From Chryseobacterium indologenes (GTDB lineage: Bacteria; Bacteroidota; Bacteroidia; Flavobacteriales; Weeksellaceae): DNA of 64,000 nt. This document shows positions 1-7,843 of the stretch, piece after piece. Where the stretch lies: assembly GCF_002025665.1 (NCBI RefSeq), contig NZ_CP018786.1:4464001-4528000 (forward strand). The letters run 5' to 3'. Below the pieces are notes generated by a model, which worked only from the letters and a program-made list of their open reading frames with translations, did no database searches and had not been told where the DNA came from. The first letter of the stretch is position 1. Every line of letters begins with the position of its first letter. The translations under genes and the position numbers were made by a program.

Positions 1-1
1 C

Positions 2-187
2 ACGGTACCCGAAGTCATCGTTGCCAGACATATGGAAATGGATGTTTTCTGTATTTCCGTAATTACAGATCTTGGCGGTCCCGATGTAGCGTTTGCCGTT
101 TCTCACGAAGAAGTTTTGAATGCCGCCAACAAAGCAATGCCTAACGTAATTTCTGTTGTTAAAGGTTTGATTAAAAACTATCAGTAA
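2..187 (+). CDS. Purine-nucleoside phosphorylase, C-terminal 61 residues (5' end outside window)
   Basis: The reading frame is open from base 2 and ends at TAA 185-187. The visible part reads TVPEVIVARHMEMDVFCISV and then ITDLGG, which is the conserved end of trimeric (class II) purine-nucleoside phosphorylases; TVPEV, the RHM segment and the ITD motif lie in the nucleoside-binding part of that family. These enzymes split inosine and guanosine with phosphate to give base and ribose-1-phosphate in the cytoplasm (purine salvage). The tail ending in KNYQ looks complete. Only the last part is seen, so substrate preference cannot be judged. Confidence 0.85.
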   Translation, partial: TVPEVIVARHMEMDVFCISVITDLGGPDVAFAVSHEEVLNAANKAMPNVISVVKGLIKNYQ

Positions 188-204
188 AATCGTCCAGCAT
201 TACA

Positions 205-275
205 ACTGGAAGTCTCAATATTCCTCTCTACTGGAGAGGTGGCGAAAATTCAATAGAATTTTTGACGGGGTGGTT
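205..275 (+). repeat. Interspersed repeat, copy 1 (forward)
   Basis: About 71 bp running from AACTGGA through GGAGAGGTGGC to TTTTTGACGGGGTGGTT. An inverted copy lies at 4634-4704. The core 233-275 differs from it at only a few positions and has a short internal palindrome (AAAATTC, 5-nt loop, GAATTTT). The outer part keeps identical spacing with scattered changes. It sits in intergenic DNA. Confidence 0.8.
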
Positions 276-369
276 TTTACATTCCCACTCTCCTACCTCA
301 TAGAATACATCAATATTATAAATTTTTACTAATTCCAAAGAAATCAATCCCAGATTGCCATTCATTGTT

Positions 370-377
370 TAGATTTG
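370..377 (+). promoter_or_regulatory. -7 promoter element (TAGATTTG) for the thioredoxin-like gene
   Basis: TAGATTTG fits the Bacteroidota -7 consensus TAnnTTTG. Transcription would begin about 5 bases downstream, near 382-385, which favours the ATG at 398 as start codon over upstream codons. No well-spaced -33 TTG was found. Confidence 0.5.
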
Positions 378-397
378 TACAAATGAAATTGTTCAAG

Positions 398-913
398 ATG
401 AGAAAGTTGATATTAATTTTTATGATGGGTATTTTTGGGATAAGTTATTCGCAAAAAGTCCCAGCAGTCCTGAAAACAGGATTTTCAAAAGAAGCTTTAC
501 AACAGAAACTGGAAGATGAAAATGGGAAAACCATTACCATCCAGCAGATTCTGAATCAACATAAAGGAAAAGTTTTAGTCATTGATTTTTGGGCAGGATG
601 GTGCAGAGATTGTTTAAATGCCCTTCCAAAAGCTAAGGAATTAGAAGAAAATAACAAGAATATTGATTTTGTATTTCTATCATTAGACCGTTCAAAAGAA
701 GGGTTTGAAAAAAGTCTTGAAAGATTTGATATGAAAAACAAAGAAAACTATTGGTTTTCTACAGGCTGGAAAAATGATTTTAACAATTATGTGGATCTTA
801 ACTGGATTCCCAGATATATGGTTATTGATCAGAAATCTTCTATTGCAAAATATTATGCAATTTCCCCCGAAGACCCAGAACTTCAGCAAACTATTGACAA
901 GCTTTTAAAATAA
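398..913 (+). CDS. Secreted thioredoxin-like (TlpA/ResA-type) protein
   Basis: An N-terminal signal peptide (MRKLILIFMMGIFGISYSQ) is followed by a thioredoxin fold with the motif FWAGWCRDC, a CxxC redox centre placed after the first beta strand as in TlpA/ResA proteins, and the cis-proline segment WIPRYMVID. The protein probably works in the periplasm as a thiol-disulfide oxidoreductase. ATG 398 is chosen because it gives a clean signal peptide and lies just after the likely transcription start; ATG 383 in the same frame is an alternative. The length of about 171 residues is normal for a stand-alone TlpA domain. The gene stands alone, with a strong terminator behind it. The partner protein is unknown. 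Confidence 0.8.
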   Translation: MRKLILIFMMGIFGISYSQKVPAVLKTGFSKEALQQKLEDENGKTITIQQILNQHKGKVLVIDFWAGWCRDCLNALPKAKELEENNKNIDFVFLSLDRSKEGFEKSLERFDMKNKENYWFSTGWKNDFNNYVDLNWIPRYMVIDQKSSIAKYYAISPEDPELQQTIDKLLK

Positions 914-943
914 TTGTCATTTATTTTAATCTGAAAAAACATA

Positions 944-980
944 AAAACTCATTGAAAATCATCAGATTTCAATGAGTTTT
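944..980 (+). terminator. Intrinsic terminator after the thioredoxin-like gene
   Basis: A perfect 14-bp inverted repeat (944-957 with 967-980) with a 9-nt loop, flanked by A- and T-rich sequence. It can act on both strands. Confidence 0.8.
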
Positions 981-1002
981 AAAATTTTATTTATTTAACA
1001 CC

Positions 1003-1455
1003 ATGATCACAAGAGAAGCTACAGAAAAGGATTTAGAAATTCTTTTAGAATTTGAACAGGGAGTGATTACTGCTGAAAGACCTTTCAACAGTACACTTAT
1101 TGAAGGAGAGATCCATTATTATGATTTAAAATTTCTGATCCAATCTTCTGACGCAAATGTAATTGTTGCTGAAGAGAATAATGAAATCATTGCATCCGGG
1201 TATGCTCTGATTAAAAAGTCGGAAAAATATTACAACCAATTTGAAAAGTATTCTTATCTGGGTTTTATGTATGTAAAGCCGGAACATAGAGGAAAAGGAA
1301 TCAATAAAGTGATTACCGATGAACTCATTTCCTGGTCAAAATCAAGGGGAATCAGTGAGGTAAGACTTGATGTATATGCTCAAAATGAATCTGCTATCAA
1401 AGCTTATGAAAAGGCAGGTTTTGAACCTCATCTTCTCACCATGAGACTGAAATAG
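1003..1455 (+). CDS. GNAT family N-acetyltransferase
   Basis: A 150-residue cytoplasmic protein made of one GNAT domain. The acetyl-CoA loop is seen as EHRGKGINK near residue 104, preceded by the strand LGFMYV, and the C-terminal NESAIKAYEKAGFEPH is the usual GNAT alpha4-beta7 region. It should transfer acetyl from acetyl-CoA to an amine; the substrate (small molecule, antibiotic or protein N-terminus) cannot be read from sequence. The start ATG follows directly on a terminator hairpin, so the gene likely has its own promoter, though no clear TAnnTTTG was found. Confidence 0.85.
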   Translation: MITREATEKDLEILLEFEQGVITAERPFNSTLIEGEIHYYDLKFLIQSSDANVIVAEENNEIIASGYALIKKSEKYYNQFEKYSYLGFMYVKPEHRGKGINKVITDELISWSKSRGISEVRLDVYAQNESAIKAYEKAGFEPHLLTMRLK

Positions 1456-1467
1456 TAAAAGGCTGGA

Positions 1468-1487
1468 AGATCGAAGCTGGAAGTAAT
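1468..1487 (+). repeat. Short imperfect tandem repeat (GCTGGAAG twice)
   Basis: GCTGGAAG occurs twice within 22 bp (around 1463-1484) in the gap before dinB. It is a small local repeat of unknown role. The rest of the gap 1456-1627 shows nothing else. Confidence 0.4.
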
Positions 1488-1627
1488 TTCAGTGCAATTA
1501 ATAATTACTTGTTCTTTAAATTAATTTTCAATAAATGACATTCAATTTTTATATTGTCCTCATTAACTTCCTTTCCCAAATTCAGACTTACCTTCTTAAA
1601 ATAATTTACCATAAATAAAGGAATCCA

Positions 1628-1635
1628 TATCTTTG
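1628..1635 (+). promoter_or_regulatory. -7 promoter element (TATCTTTG) of dinB
   Basis: An exact TAnnTTTG match ends three bases before the dinB ATG at 1639. If transcription starts the usual 4-6 bases after the element, the mRNA begins at or within a base or two of the ATG. See the finding on leaderless transcription. Confidence 0.6.
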
Positions 1636-1638
1636 TAT

Positions 1639-2736
1639 ATGGATTTTTCTTTGCCTCTTCGTAAAATTATTCATGTGGATATGGATGCATTCTATGCTTC
1701 TGTGGAGCAGCATGATAATCCTACATTGAAAGGCAAGCCGATTGCTGTAGGAGGCCAGCATCGCGGGGTCGTTGCAGCTGCAAGTTATGAAGCCAGAAAA
1801 TATGGTGTTCGCTCTGCAATGCCTAGTAAAACAGCCAAAGAAAAATGTCCTCAGCTTATTTTTGTTCCTCCCCGATTTGCCCGATATAAAGAAATTTCAA
1901 AAAAAATCCGGGAAATTTTCTATGAATATACAGATCTGGTAGAACCCTTATCTCTGGACGAGGCCTATCTGGATGTCACTGAAAATAAAAAAGGAATGGA
2001 ATCTGCCAATCTGATTGCCAAAGAAATTCGTCAGAAAATCTTTGAACAGACTGGACTTACGGCTTCTGCAGGAATTTCCGTCAACAAATTTTTAGCTAAA
2101 GTAGCTTCCGATATTAATAAACCGAACGGCCAGAAAACCATCCATCCTGATAAAATGGAGCACTTTCTGGAAGAATTGCCTGTGGAAAAATTTTATGGTG
2201 TAGGAAAAGTGACGGCTAATAAAATGTTTAGTTTAGGAATTTATAAAGGAAAAGATTTAAAGAAAAGATCACTTGAAGATCTGATCAAAATTTTCGGAAA
2301 GTCTGGCAATCATTATTATAATGTGGTACGCGGGATCCATACTTCTGAAGTAAAACCTCATCGGATTCAGAAAAGTGTGGCCGTGGAAAGAACATTTTTT
2401 GAGGACCTTTTAGATGAGCAGCAAATCAATGAAAAGCTGGAAAGCCTTGCAGAGGAAATTCATCAAAGATTACAGAAACATAATATTCTTGGTAGAACTT
2501 TAACGTTAAAAATAAAATATAAAGACTTCTCTCTTTTTACAAGAAGCATCACAAGGGAAAATTATTATTCATCACCAGAACAGTATTATAACACAGGGAA
2601 AAAACTTTGGGAACTTCGTCCTTTTGATAAAGCTGTGCGTCTGCTTGGATTATCTCTCTCCCAACTGAATACGGAAGAAAAAAAGCAGGTTTCCGTTCAA
2701 CTAAAAATCCCGTTTGAGGAATTTGAAAATGAATAG
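1639..2736 (+). CDS. dinB: DNA polymerase IV (Y-family translesion polymerase)
   Basis: A 365-residue error-prone polymerase that copies past damaged template bases. The catalytic motifs are visible: VDMDAFYASVE near residue 14 (first metal-binding Asp) and SLDEAYLD near residue 106 (Asp-Glu pair), followed by the helix-hairpin-helix region (EKFYGVGKVTANKM) and a C-terminal little-finger domain. Length is normal for DinB. ATG 1639 is the start because the conserved N-terminus RKIIHVDMD follows within 10 residues; the TTG two codons upstream lies inside the promoter element. The C-terminus has no obvious beta-clamp peptide I can call with confidence. It is single-standing and not in an SOS cassette with imuA or dnaE2. 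Confidence 0.95.
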   Translation: MDFSLPLRKIIHVDMDAFYASVEQHDNPTLKGKPIAVGGQHRGVVAAASYEARKYGVRSAMPSKTAKEKCPQLIFVPPRFARYKEISKKIREIFYEYTDLVEPLSLDEAYLDVTENKKGMESANLIAKEIRQKIFEQTGLTASAGISVNKFLAKVASDINKPNGQKTIHPDKMEHFLEELPVEKFYGVGKVTANKMFSLGIYKGKDLKKRSLEDLIKIFGKSGNHYYNVVRGIHTSEVKPHRIQKSVAVERTFFEDLLDEQQINEKLESLAEEIHQRLQKHNILGRTLTLKIKYKDFSLFTRSITRENYYSSPEQYYNTGKKLWELRPFDKAVRLLGLSLSQLNTEEKKQVSVQLKIPFEEFENE

Positions 2737-2780
2737 GTGATATTTTTTTGCTAACTTGTATGAACCAAATCAGCAAATCT

Positions 2781-4253
2781 ATGAACCCAACCATGATCCA
2801 ATTTTTCCACTGGTATTCTGAAGGAGACGGAAAATTGTGGAAAGAAGCCGAAAAGCAGGCCAGATATTTAGCAAAACTTGGAATTACCTCTGTATGGTTT
2901 CCTCCTGCCTACAAAGGGACAAATGGTGGTTATTCTATTGGCTATGACGCCTACGACCTCTATGATCTTGGAGAATTTGATCAAAAAGGAACCATTCCTA
3001 CCAGATACGGTACAAAAAATGATTATACTAAAGCCATTAAAGCTTTAAAGAAACAGGGTATACAGGTTATTGTAGACATTGTTCTGGGACATAAAGCCGG
3101 AGGTGATGAACTGGAAAAATTCAACGTTGTAAAAGTAGATGAGGAAAACAGGGAAAAAGTAATTTCTGATGTTATCGAAATAGAATCTTACACAAAATTC
3201 ACGTTTCCCGGAAGAGGAAAAAAATATTCTGATTTTGAATGGAACTTTACCTGCTTCAGTGGTGTGGATTATGCTGAAGGGATGGATTCTCATATCTATA
3301 AAATACAGTCAGAATATGGAAATGACTGGGAGGAAATGATTGATGATGAGAAAGGAAATTACGATTATCTGATGTATAACGATATTGAACACCGGAATCC
3401 TTTTGTACGGGAAGAGCTCAACAATTGGGCAAAATGGTATTTTGACCAGACAGATTTCGATGGGGTAAGACTGGATGCTTTAAAACATATTTCTTTTGAT
3501 TTTTATAAAGAGTGGCTTTCTCTGCTTCGTTCCAATTCCGGAAAAAATATTTTCGCTGTAGGAGAATACTGGGCTCCGGGGTATCTTCATCTGCTTCAAA
3601 AATATATTGAAGTAACGGAAGGCTGTATGAGTCTTTTTGACAGCTCCCTGCAGAACAATTTCCACAACGCCTCAAAAGAAGGCGGTTCTTATGATCTCCG
3701 AAGAATTTTTGATGAAACCCTCACTCAGGCAGATCCTATGCATGCTGTAAGTTTAGTTGCAAATCATGACACACAACCTCTTCAGGATCTTGAAGCTCCT
3801 GTAGAACCATGGTTCAAACCTATTGCTTACGCCCTTATTTTGTTGAGAAAAGACGGCTATCCATGTGTATTTTATCCCGATCTCTATGGAGCTCATTATG
3901 TGGATAAAGACAGAGAAGGTAATGATCAGGAAATTTTCATGCCTAAAGTAGATGGCATTGAAGCGCTATTAAAAGCAAGAAAAGATCATGCTTATGGTGA
4001 GCAACATGATTATTTTGAGGATGCCAACTGCCTTGGCTGGATACGTACGGGAGATGATGAACATAGCGGATGTGCTGTTGTTCTAAGCAATAAAGAGTCT
4101 TACCATAAGCCTATGGAAATGGGAACATTGTATGCCGGGAAAAAATTTAAAGACCTTTTGAAAAGATGTAAAGATAAAGTGATCATTGACGACAACGGCT
4201 GGGGAAATTTCCCTGTTCCGGCAGGAAATGTAAGCGTCTGGATTCCTGAATAA
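2781..4253 (+). CDS. Cytoplasmic alpha-amylase, GH13 family
   Basis: An enzyme of about 490 residues that hydrolyses alpha-1,4 glucans. The four GH13 motifs are in order: VDIVLGHKA (region I), GVRLDALKH (region II, nucleophile Asp), VGEYW (region III, acid Glu) and VANHDTQ (region IV). There is no signal peptide and the start MNPTMIQFFHWY is that of the cytoplasmic bacterial AmyA-type group, so it likely acts on internal glycogen or imported maltodextrin. The frame is open from 2748. ATG 2781 is chosen by family N-terminus; ATG 2760 is possible, and a TAACTTG box right before it could be a promoter. The gap to dinB is small, but no other sugar genes lie nearby. Confidence 0.9.
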   Translation: MNPTMIQFFHWYSEGDGKLWKEAEKQARYLAKLGITSVWFPPAYKGTNGGYSIGYDAYDLYDLGEFDQKGTIPTRYGTKNDYTKAIKALKKQGIQVIVDIVLGHKAGGDELEKFNVVKVDEENREKVISDVIEIESYTKFTFPGRGKKYSDFEWNFTCFSGVDYAEGMDSHIYKIQSEYGNDWEEMIDDEKGNYDYLMYNDIEHRNPFVREELNNWAKWYFDQTDFDGVRLDALKHISFDFYKEWLSLLRSNSGKNIFAVGEYWAPGYLHLLQKYIEVTEGCMSLFDSSLQNNFHNASKEGGSYDLRRIFDETLTQADPMHAVSLVANHDTQPLQDLEAPVEPWFKPIAYALILLRKDGYPCVFYPDLYGAHYVDKDREGNDQEIFMPKVDGIEALLKARKDHAYGEQHDYFEDANCLGWIRTGDDEHSGCAVVLSNKESYHKPMEMGTLYAGKKFKDLLKRCKDKVIIDDNGWGNFPVPAGNVSVWIPE

Positions 4254-4275
4254 GAATATATTCTCATAAAATAAA

Positions 4276-4307
4276 AAGGCACATTGACCAGATAATCAAT
4301 ATGCCTT
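4276..4307 (-). terminator. Terminator between amylase and the small peptide gene
   Basis: A 12-bp stem with one mismatch (4276-4287 with 4296-4307) and an 8-nt loop. A run of A on the left gives a U-tract for the minus-strand transcript, so it mainly ends the peptide gene, and it may also stop amylase read-through. Confidence 0.7.
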
Positions 4308-4334
4308 GTATCTATCAGTATATCAAGCTGTATT

Positions 4335-4502
4335 TTAGCAATAGATATATCGGCAATTCCAGATATCTATGGCCCACTCGCAACATTGCCCGTCTTCGTT
4401 GGAAGTACAGCATACTTTGCCCCAGTTTAAATCTCCGGCTTTTAAAGTCTTCAACTCTTCACGGTTAAGTTTTCTTACTTTGAACTCTTTTTTCGTTTTC
4501 AT
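4335..4502 (-). CDS. Small cysteine-rich peptide with a leader-like N-terminus (possible RiPP precursor)
   Basis: A 55-residue frame begins with ATG at 4502 and ends with TAA at 4335. The first half is charged and lysine-rich (MKTKKEFKVRKLNREELKTL) and ends in KAGDL; the second half holds six cysteines at residues 31, 32, 40, 41, 50 and 55 and four tryptophans or tyrosines around them. Many Chryseobacterium genomes carry peptides with a KLxREELKxLxGG leader followed by a short variable core; here AG replaces GG. That suggests an exported, possibly cross-linked, bacteriocin-like peptide. A terminator follows directly. No maturation enzyme, peptidase or ABC transporter is adjacent. It is too short for usual gene lists. 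The family assignment is inference; that it is translated is supported by leader likeness and the terminator. Confidence 0.6.
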   Translation of the reverse strand: MKTKKEFKVRKLNREELKTLKAGDLNWGKVCCTSNEDGQCCEWAIDIWNCRYIYC

Positions 4503-4633
4503 AATGATTATTTTTTATGGTTTAGTTATTAAATATACATTAAAATTTACAATTATGAATAAATAACACACACCAATCACACGAATAAGTATACATAATT
4601 CATATAAAAACAAACAGATATTAAAAGAATGAT

Positions 4634-4704
4634 AACCACCCCGTCAAAAATTCTTTGAATTTTTGCCACCTCTCCAAAGGATGGGAATGTTTATGCCTCC
4701 AGTT
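4634..4704 (-). repeat. Interspersed repeat, copy 2 (reverse)
   Basis: The reverse complement of the repeat at 205-275. The core 4634-4675 (AACCACCCCGTCAAAAATTC to CCACCTCTCC) is almost identical, and AACTGGA reappears at the same distance, near 4698-4704. It lies between the peptide gene and the esterase gene. Confidence 0.8.
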
Positions 4705-4748
4705 GGGATAATTGTTAAGATTAGAGATGTTATAAGCTTGCTGTATAA

Positions 4749-6089
4749 CTACATTTTTCTGAGTTCCAGAATTTCGGGTCTTTCGGAGGTGTCAGCTATT
4801 TTTCCGGTACGGGCAAATTCCGCCCAGAGAGCTCTTAATTTTTCACCATGCTCATGAATACGGCTCCATGGAATATCTTTCAGCAGTTCGGATGATTTCC
4901 AGGCTGATTCATTTCCAAAAATCAAAGGAAGATCAATACAATGTGGTGCTCCGATAGGGTTGTCTTTCAATTTTGAATGAATTCTGAAGAGATAGACATT
5001 TCCTCCTGCATCTGCCAGATTATGAGCAAATTGCTTTGCGGGATTTCCATAGATCAATGCTGTTGTTTTTTCCACCGTTTTATCCATAATTTTTAAACCG
5101 AATCCTTTTCCGAAATATTTATTTAAAGCTTCAGAGGTTTTAAGATAAAATGCCGTTTCATCATTATTTAAACCAATCAGAACATCAAATTTTTGAGCAT
5201 TTTTTTTCCACATATCTACAGACTCTTCTTCTGTACACAAAGGGAAATATCCGTATTGAGTTCCAAAAGGCATTGCTGCTTTTAAGCCATATCTTATCAC
5301 AGAGGGTACAAATTTCCCGTATTCATCCATCATTTTTAAAACATCAGTTTCATCCTTCAACAACTCTGTTTTTTTAAGAAATTCCGCAGACATTTTCTGT
5401 CTTTTATGACGAAGCCCCAACGGAGCACTCTGTATAATCACCCGCTGAAATAAATCTTCTATTCCTTCTGAGATCATAAGATGGGCAATAGCATCACCTC
5501 CTGAAGACTGGCCGAGAAGGGTAATATTATTTTCATCACCTCCTACCTCTGCGATATATTTTTTAATCCATCTCAATGCTTCAATCATATCCAGCAGTCC
5601 AAGATTCGCAGGTCTTTTTTCATCTCCTCCCAGGAAGCCAAAAAGTCCCAAACGATAGGAAACCGTAACTACGATGATATGTTGTTCTTTCACCCATTCG
5701 GCAGGATCGGCAGTGGCAAGATCACCACAGCCTATTTCATGAGAGCCTCCATGAATCCAGACTACAACAGGTAATTTTTCATTTTCAGATATGATTTCCG
5801 GACGGGTTATGGAAAGGTATTGCGTAGCTTCATCAGCCTCGAAACTTTCAACAGGAGTTGCCCCTATCATTTTTTCCACAAGCGGACTTAAAGACTGTGG
5901 ACAGACCGGAGTTTTTTCAGGAGAAGTAATAAGTGATGAAGAAGAATACTCTATAGAAACAGGTTTTTGAAACCTCTCAGAATAGGCATAGCGAATACTT
6001 TTAATTCTGATTACTCCATCATCTTTTAATGCGATAATTCTCCCGAAACGAGTCTCGAAAATAGTGGTGTTCTGCTGATTTGGTGTCAT
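4749..6089 (-). CDS. Type B carboxylesterase, cytoplasmic
   Basis: A 446-residue alpha/beta hydrolase of the carboxylesterase/lipase type B family. Visible parts: the oxyanion-hole segment VVVWIHGGSHE (residues 108-118), the nucleophile elbow GQSSGG with Ser195, the acid GLNNDE with Glu311 and the base GAPHCID with His383, which together form the catalytic triad. The length is a little shorter than the common 500, and no signal peptide is seen, so it probably acts inside the cell on short esters. It stands alone and is transcribed away from the tandem repeats at 6132-6382. The natural substrate is not known. Confidence 0.85.
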   Translation of the reverse strand: MTPNQQNTTIFETRFGRIIALKDDGVIRIKSIRYAYSERFQKPVSIEYSSSSLITSPEKTPVCPQSLSPLVEKMIGATPVESFEADEATQYLSITRPEIISENEKLPVVVWIHGGSHEIGCGDLATADPAEWVKEQHIIVVTVSYRLGLFGFLGGDEKRPANLGLLDMIEALRWIKKYIAEVGGDENNITLLGQSSGGDAIAHLMISEGIEDLFQRVIIQSAPLGLRHKRQKMSAEFLKKTELLKDETDVLKMMDEYGKFVPSVIRYGLKAAMPFGTQYGYFPLCTEEESVDMWKKNAQKFDVLIGLNNDETAFYLKTSEALNKYFGKGFGLKIMDKTVEKTTALIYGNPAKQFAHNLADAGGNVYLFRIHSKLKDNPIGAPHCIDLPLIFGNESAWKSSELLKDIPWSRIHEHGEKLRALWAEFARTGKIADTSERPEILELRKM

Positions 6090-6131
6090 CTTTAGAATGG
6101 TGAAAACTTTTCTCTCTAAATTTAGTTATTT

Positions 6132-6382
6132 AAACACAAATTTCACAATTATTATGGTGTTATTCATGTTAAGAATCTAAAAATAGTTTAAACACAAATT
6201 GCACAAATGAAAACACAGATTTCCACGAATTATCATGGTGTTATTTGTGAAATAATTTAGTGTTATTCGTGTTTAAAAATCCAAAAATAATCTAAACACA
6301 AATTGCACAAATGAAAACACTAATGTCCACAAATCATTATGGTGTTTTTTTGAAACAATGAGTATTATTCGTGTTAAAAAAC
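6132..6382 (+). repeat. Tandem repeat of a 104-bp unit (about 2.5 copies)
   Basis: Units begin with AAACACAAAT at 6132, 6190 and 6294. The second is full length (104 bp), the third nearly so, and the first is shortened to 58 bp. Each unit contains both AACACAAATT-type and GTGTTATTCGTGTT-type segments, which are partly complementary, so every unit can fold. It fills the 293-bp gap between two minus-strand genes; no ORF. Confidence 0.75.
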
Positions 6383-7285
6383 TTAGTTCAGGATTTTATA
6401 CTCACTCGGAGAAATTCCCACTTTGGTTTTAAAAAGTCTTGTAAAATGTTGTGGATATTTAAAGCCTAAATCATAAGAAATTTCGCTGATTGTTTTTGCC
6501 TGATCCAGAATCTGTTCTTTGGCGATATCAATAAGTTTGTTGTGAATAAATTCCTGAGCGGAAATTCCCAGTTCTTTTTTGATCAGATCTCCGAAATAAT
6601 TGGCAGACAGATTCAGTTTTTCTGCAAAATAATTGACCATTGGGAAACCTATATTTTTTGGATTTTCAGATTTTAAATAGTCATCTACCAGATTTTCAAA
6701 TTTCCCGATGACTCCCTGATTGATATGATCTCTTGTAATAAACTGGCGGTCATAAAAACGCATGCAGTAATTCAGGAACAGTTCAATATTATTAACAATT
6801 AAAGATTTGCTGTGTTTATCAATAGCCTGCTCCAGTTCCAGTTTAATATTTTTAAAACAATCCAGGACAACTTCTCGTTCTTTTTCAGAGAGGTGGAGCG
6901 CTTCATGTACATCATAAGAGAAAAATGAATAGTCTTTCATATTCTTCCCTAAGTTGGTTCCTTTTATTAAATCCGGATGAAAAATTAATGCAAATCCTGC
7001 AGGCTGAACATGTCTGCCTTTATTATAAATTCCATAGGTCTGCCCCGGAGCAATAAAAACCAATGTCCCTTCCTGGTAGTCATAGCTGTGTTTTCCATAC
7101 TGCATGTCTCCGCACATAACATCTTTCAGGAAAACGGTATAAAACCCAAATTTTCTTTTATACTGACAGATAGGATCGGATTTGGAAAAATCAATCACAC
7201 TCACCAAAGGGTGCAGCGTTTCATGATTGGCCATTTTATTATATTCCGAGACAGTATTATAGATTTCAACCTCCTGATTTTCCAT
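6383..7285 (-). CDS. AraC family transcriptional regulator
   Basis: A 300-residue regulator. The N-terminal half (to about 190) is a sensor domain with a cupin-like strand pattern (YDYQEGTLVFIAPGQTYGI). The C-terminal 100 residues are the AraC double helix-turn-helix, ending with the signature SEISYDLGFKYPQHFTRLFK and GISPSEYK. It is divergent from the cupin and alcohol dehydrogenase genes, the usual layout for a regulator that controls its neighbours. The 131-bp gap between them has no exact TAnnTTTG box on either strand that I can fix to these genes. The inducer is unknown; an aldehyde or related compound is a guess from the neighbours. Confidence 0.85.
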   Translation of the reverse strand: MENQEVEIYNTVSEYNKMANHETLHPLVSVIDFSKSDPICQYKRKFGFYTVFLKDVMCGDMQYGKHSYDYQEGTLVFIAPGQTYGIYNKGRHVQPAGFALIFHPDLIKGTNLGKNMKDYSFFSYDVHEALHLSEKEREVVLDCFKNIKLELEQAIDKHSKSLIVNNIELFLNYCMRFYDRQFITRDHINQGVIGKFENLVDDYLKSENPKNIGFPMVNYFAEKLNLSANYFGDLIKKELGISAQEFIHNKLIDIAKEQILDQAKTISEISYDLGFKYPQHFTRLFKTKVGISPSEYKILN

Positions 7286-7416
7286 GAAGTATATTTTTAT
7301 TACTATTCAAAATTACCACTTTCATTTGTAATTAAAATGAGGTCTGTAAAATTGGTAAGTAATTCGGTAATCTGTATAAGTCTGGTTTAAGTGAAAGTTT
7401 CGACTTTTGTACCGTT

Positions 7417-7821
7417 ATGGAAACTTTTAATACCAACATTTTTCCAAAAGGAGAAAAGGCTTCCCCAGATTATTTTTCCGGCGGAACAGCGTGGGTTCAT
7501 ATCCTTAAACCCAACGAAGACAATTTGAACTGTCAGATCGGAAATGTGATTTTCGAAGCAGGATGCAGAAATAACTGGCATTCTCATGGAGGCGGGCAGA
7601 TTTTAATCGTGACCTCAGGAACAGGATTTTATCAGGAAAAAGGGAAACCAGCACAGGTTTTAAACCCTGGAGATGTTGTTAATATCCCTCCGGATGTTAT
7701 CCACTGGCATGGAGCAGCTCCTGATAGTGCGTTTACCCATATTGCCATCAATCCTAATACCCAAAACGGAATCGTAGAATGGATGCAGCGTGTAACGGAT
7801 GAAGAATATAATAATGTATAA
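7417..7821 (+). CDS. Cupin protein, manganese hydroxynitrile lyase-like
   Basis: A 134-residue single-domain cupin. The metal ligands are clear: NWHSHGGGQ (two His and Gln, residues 53-61) and HWHGAAP (third His, about 90). These and the C-terminal ITH/EWM..VTDEEY pattern match the small bacterial cupins that include the Mn-dependent (R)-selective hydroxynitrile lyase of Granulicella, as I remember its sequence. Family members are widespread and most have no proven role, so hydroxynitrile lyase activity is only a possibility. It is followed after 22 bp by a zinc alcohol dehydrogenase, with which it likely forms an operon, and is divergent from the AraC regulator. Confidence 0.75.
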   Translation: METFNTNIFPKGEKASPDYFSGGTAWVHILKPNEDNLNCQIGNVIFEAGCRNNWHSHGGGQILIVTSGTGFYQEKGKPAQVLNPGDVVNIPPDVIHWHGAAPDSAFTHIAINPNTQNGIVEWMQRVTDEEYNNV

Positions 7822-7843
7822 CCCTAAATAAACTAAATATAAA

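Noticed and set aside
4369..4566. Plus-strand frame of 65 codons over the small peptide gene
   Set aside because: It is the antisense of the cysteine-rich peptide and has low-complexity Phe/Ser content.
6132..6382. CRISPR array
   Set aside because: Units are about 104 bp and contiguous, without unique spacers; no cas genes in the window.
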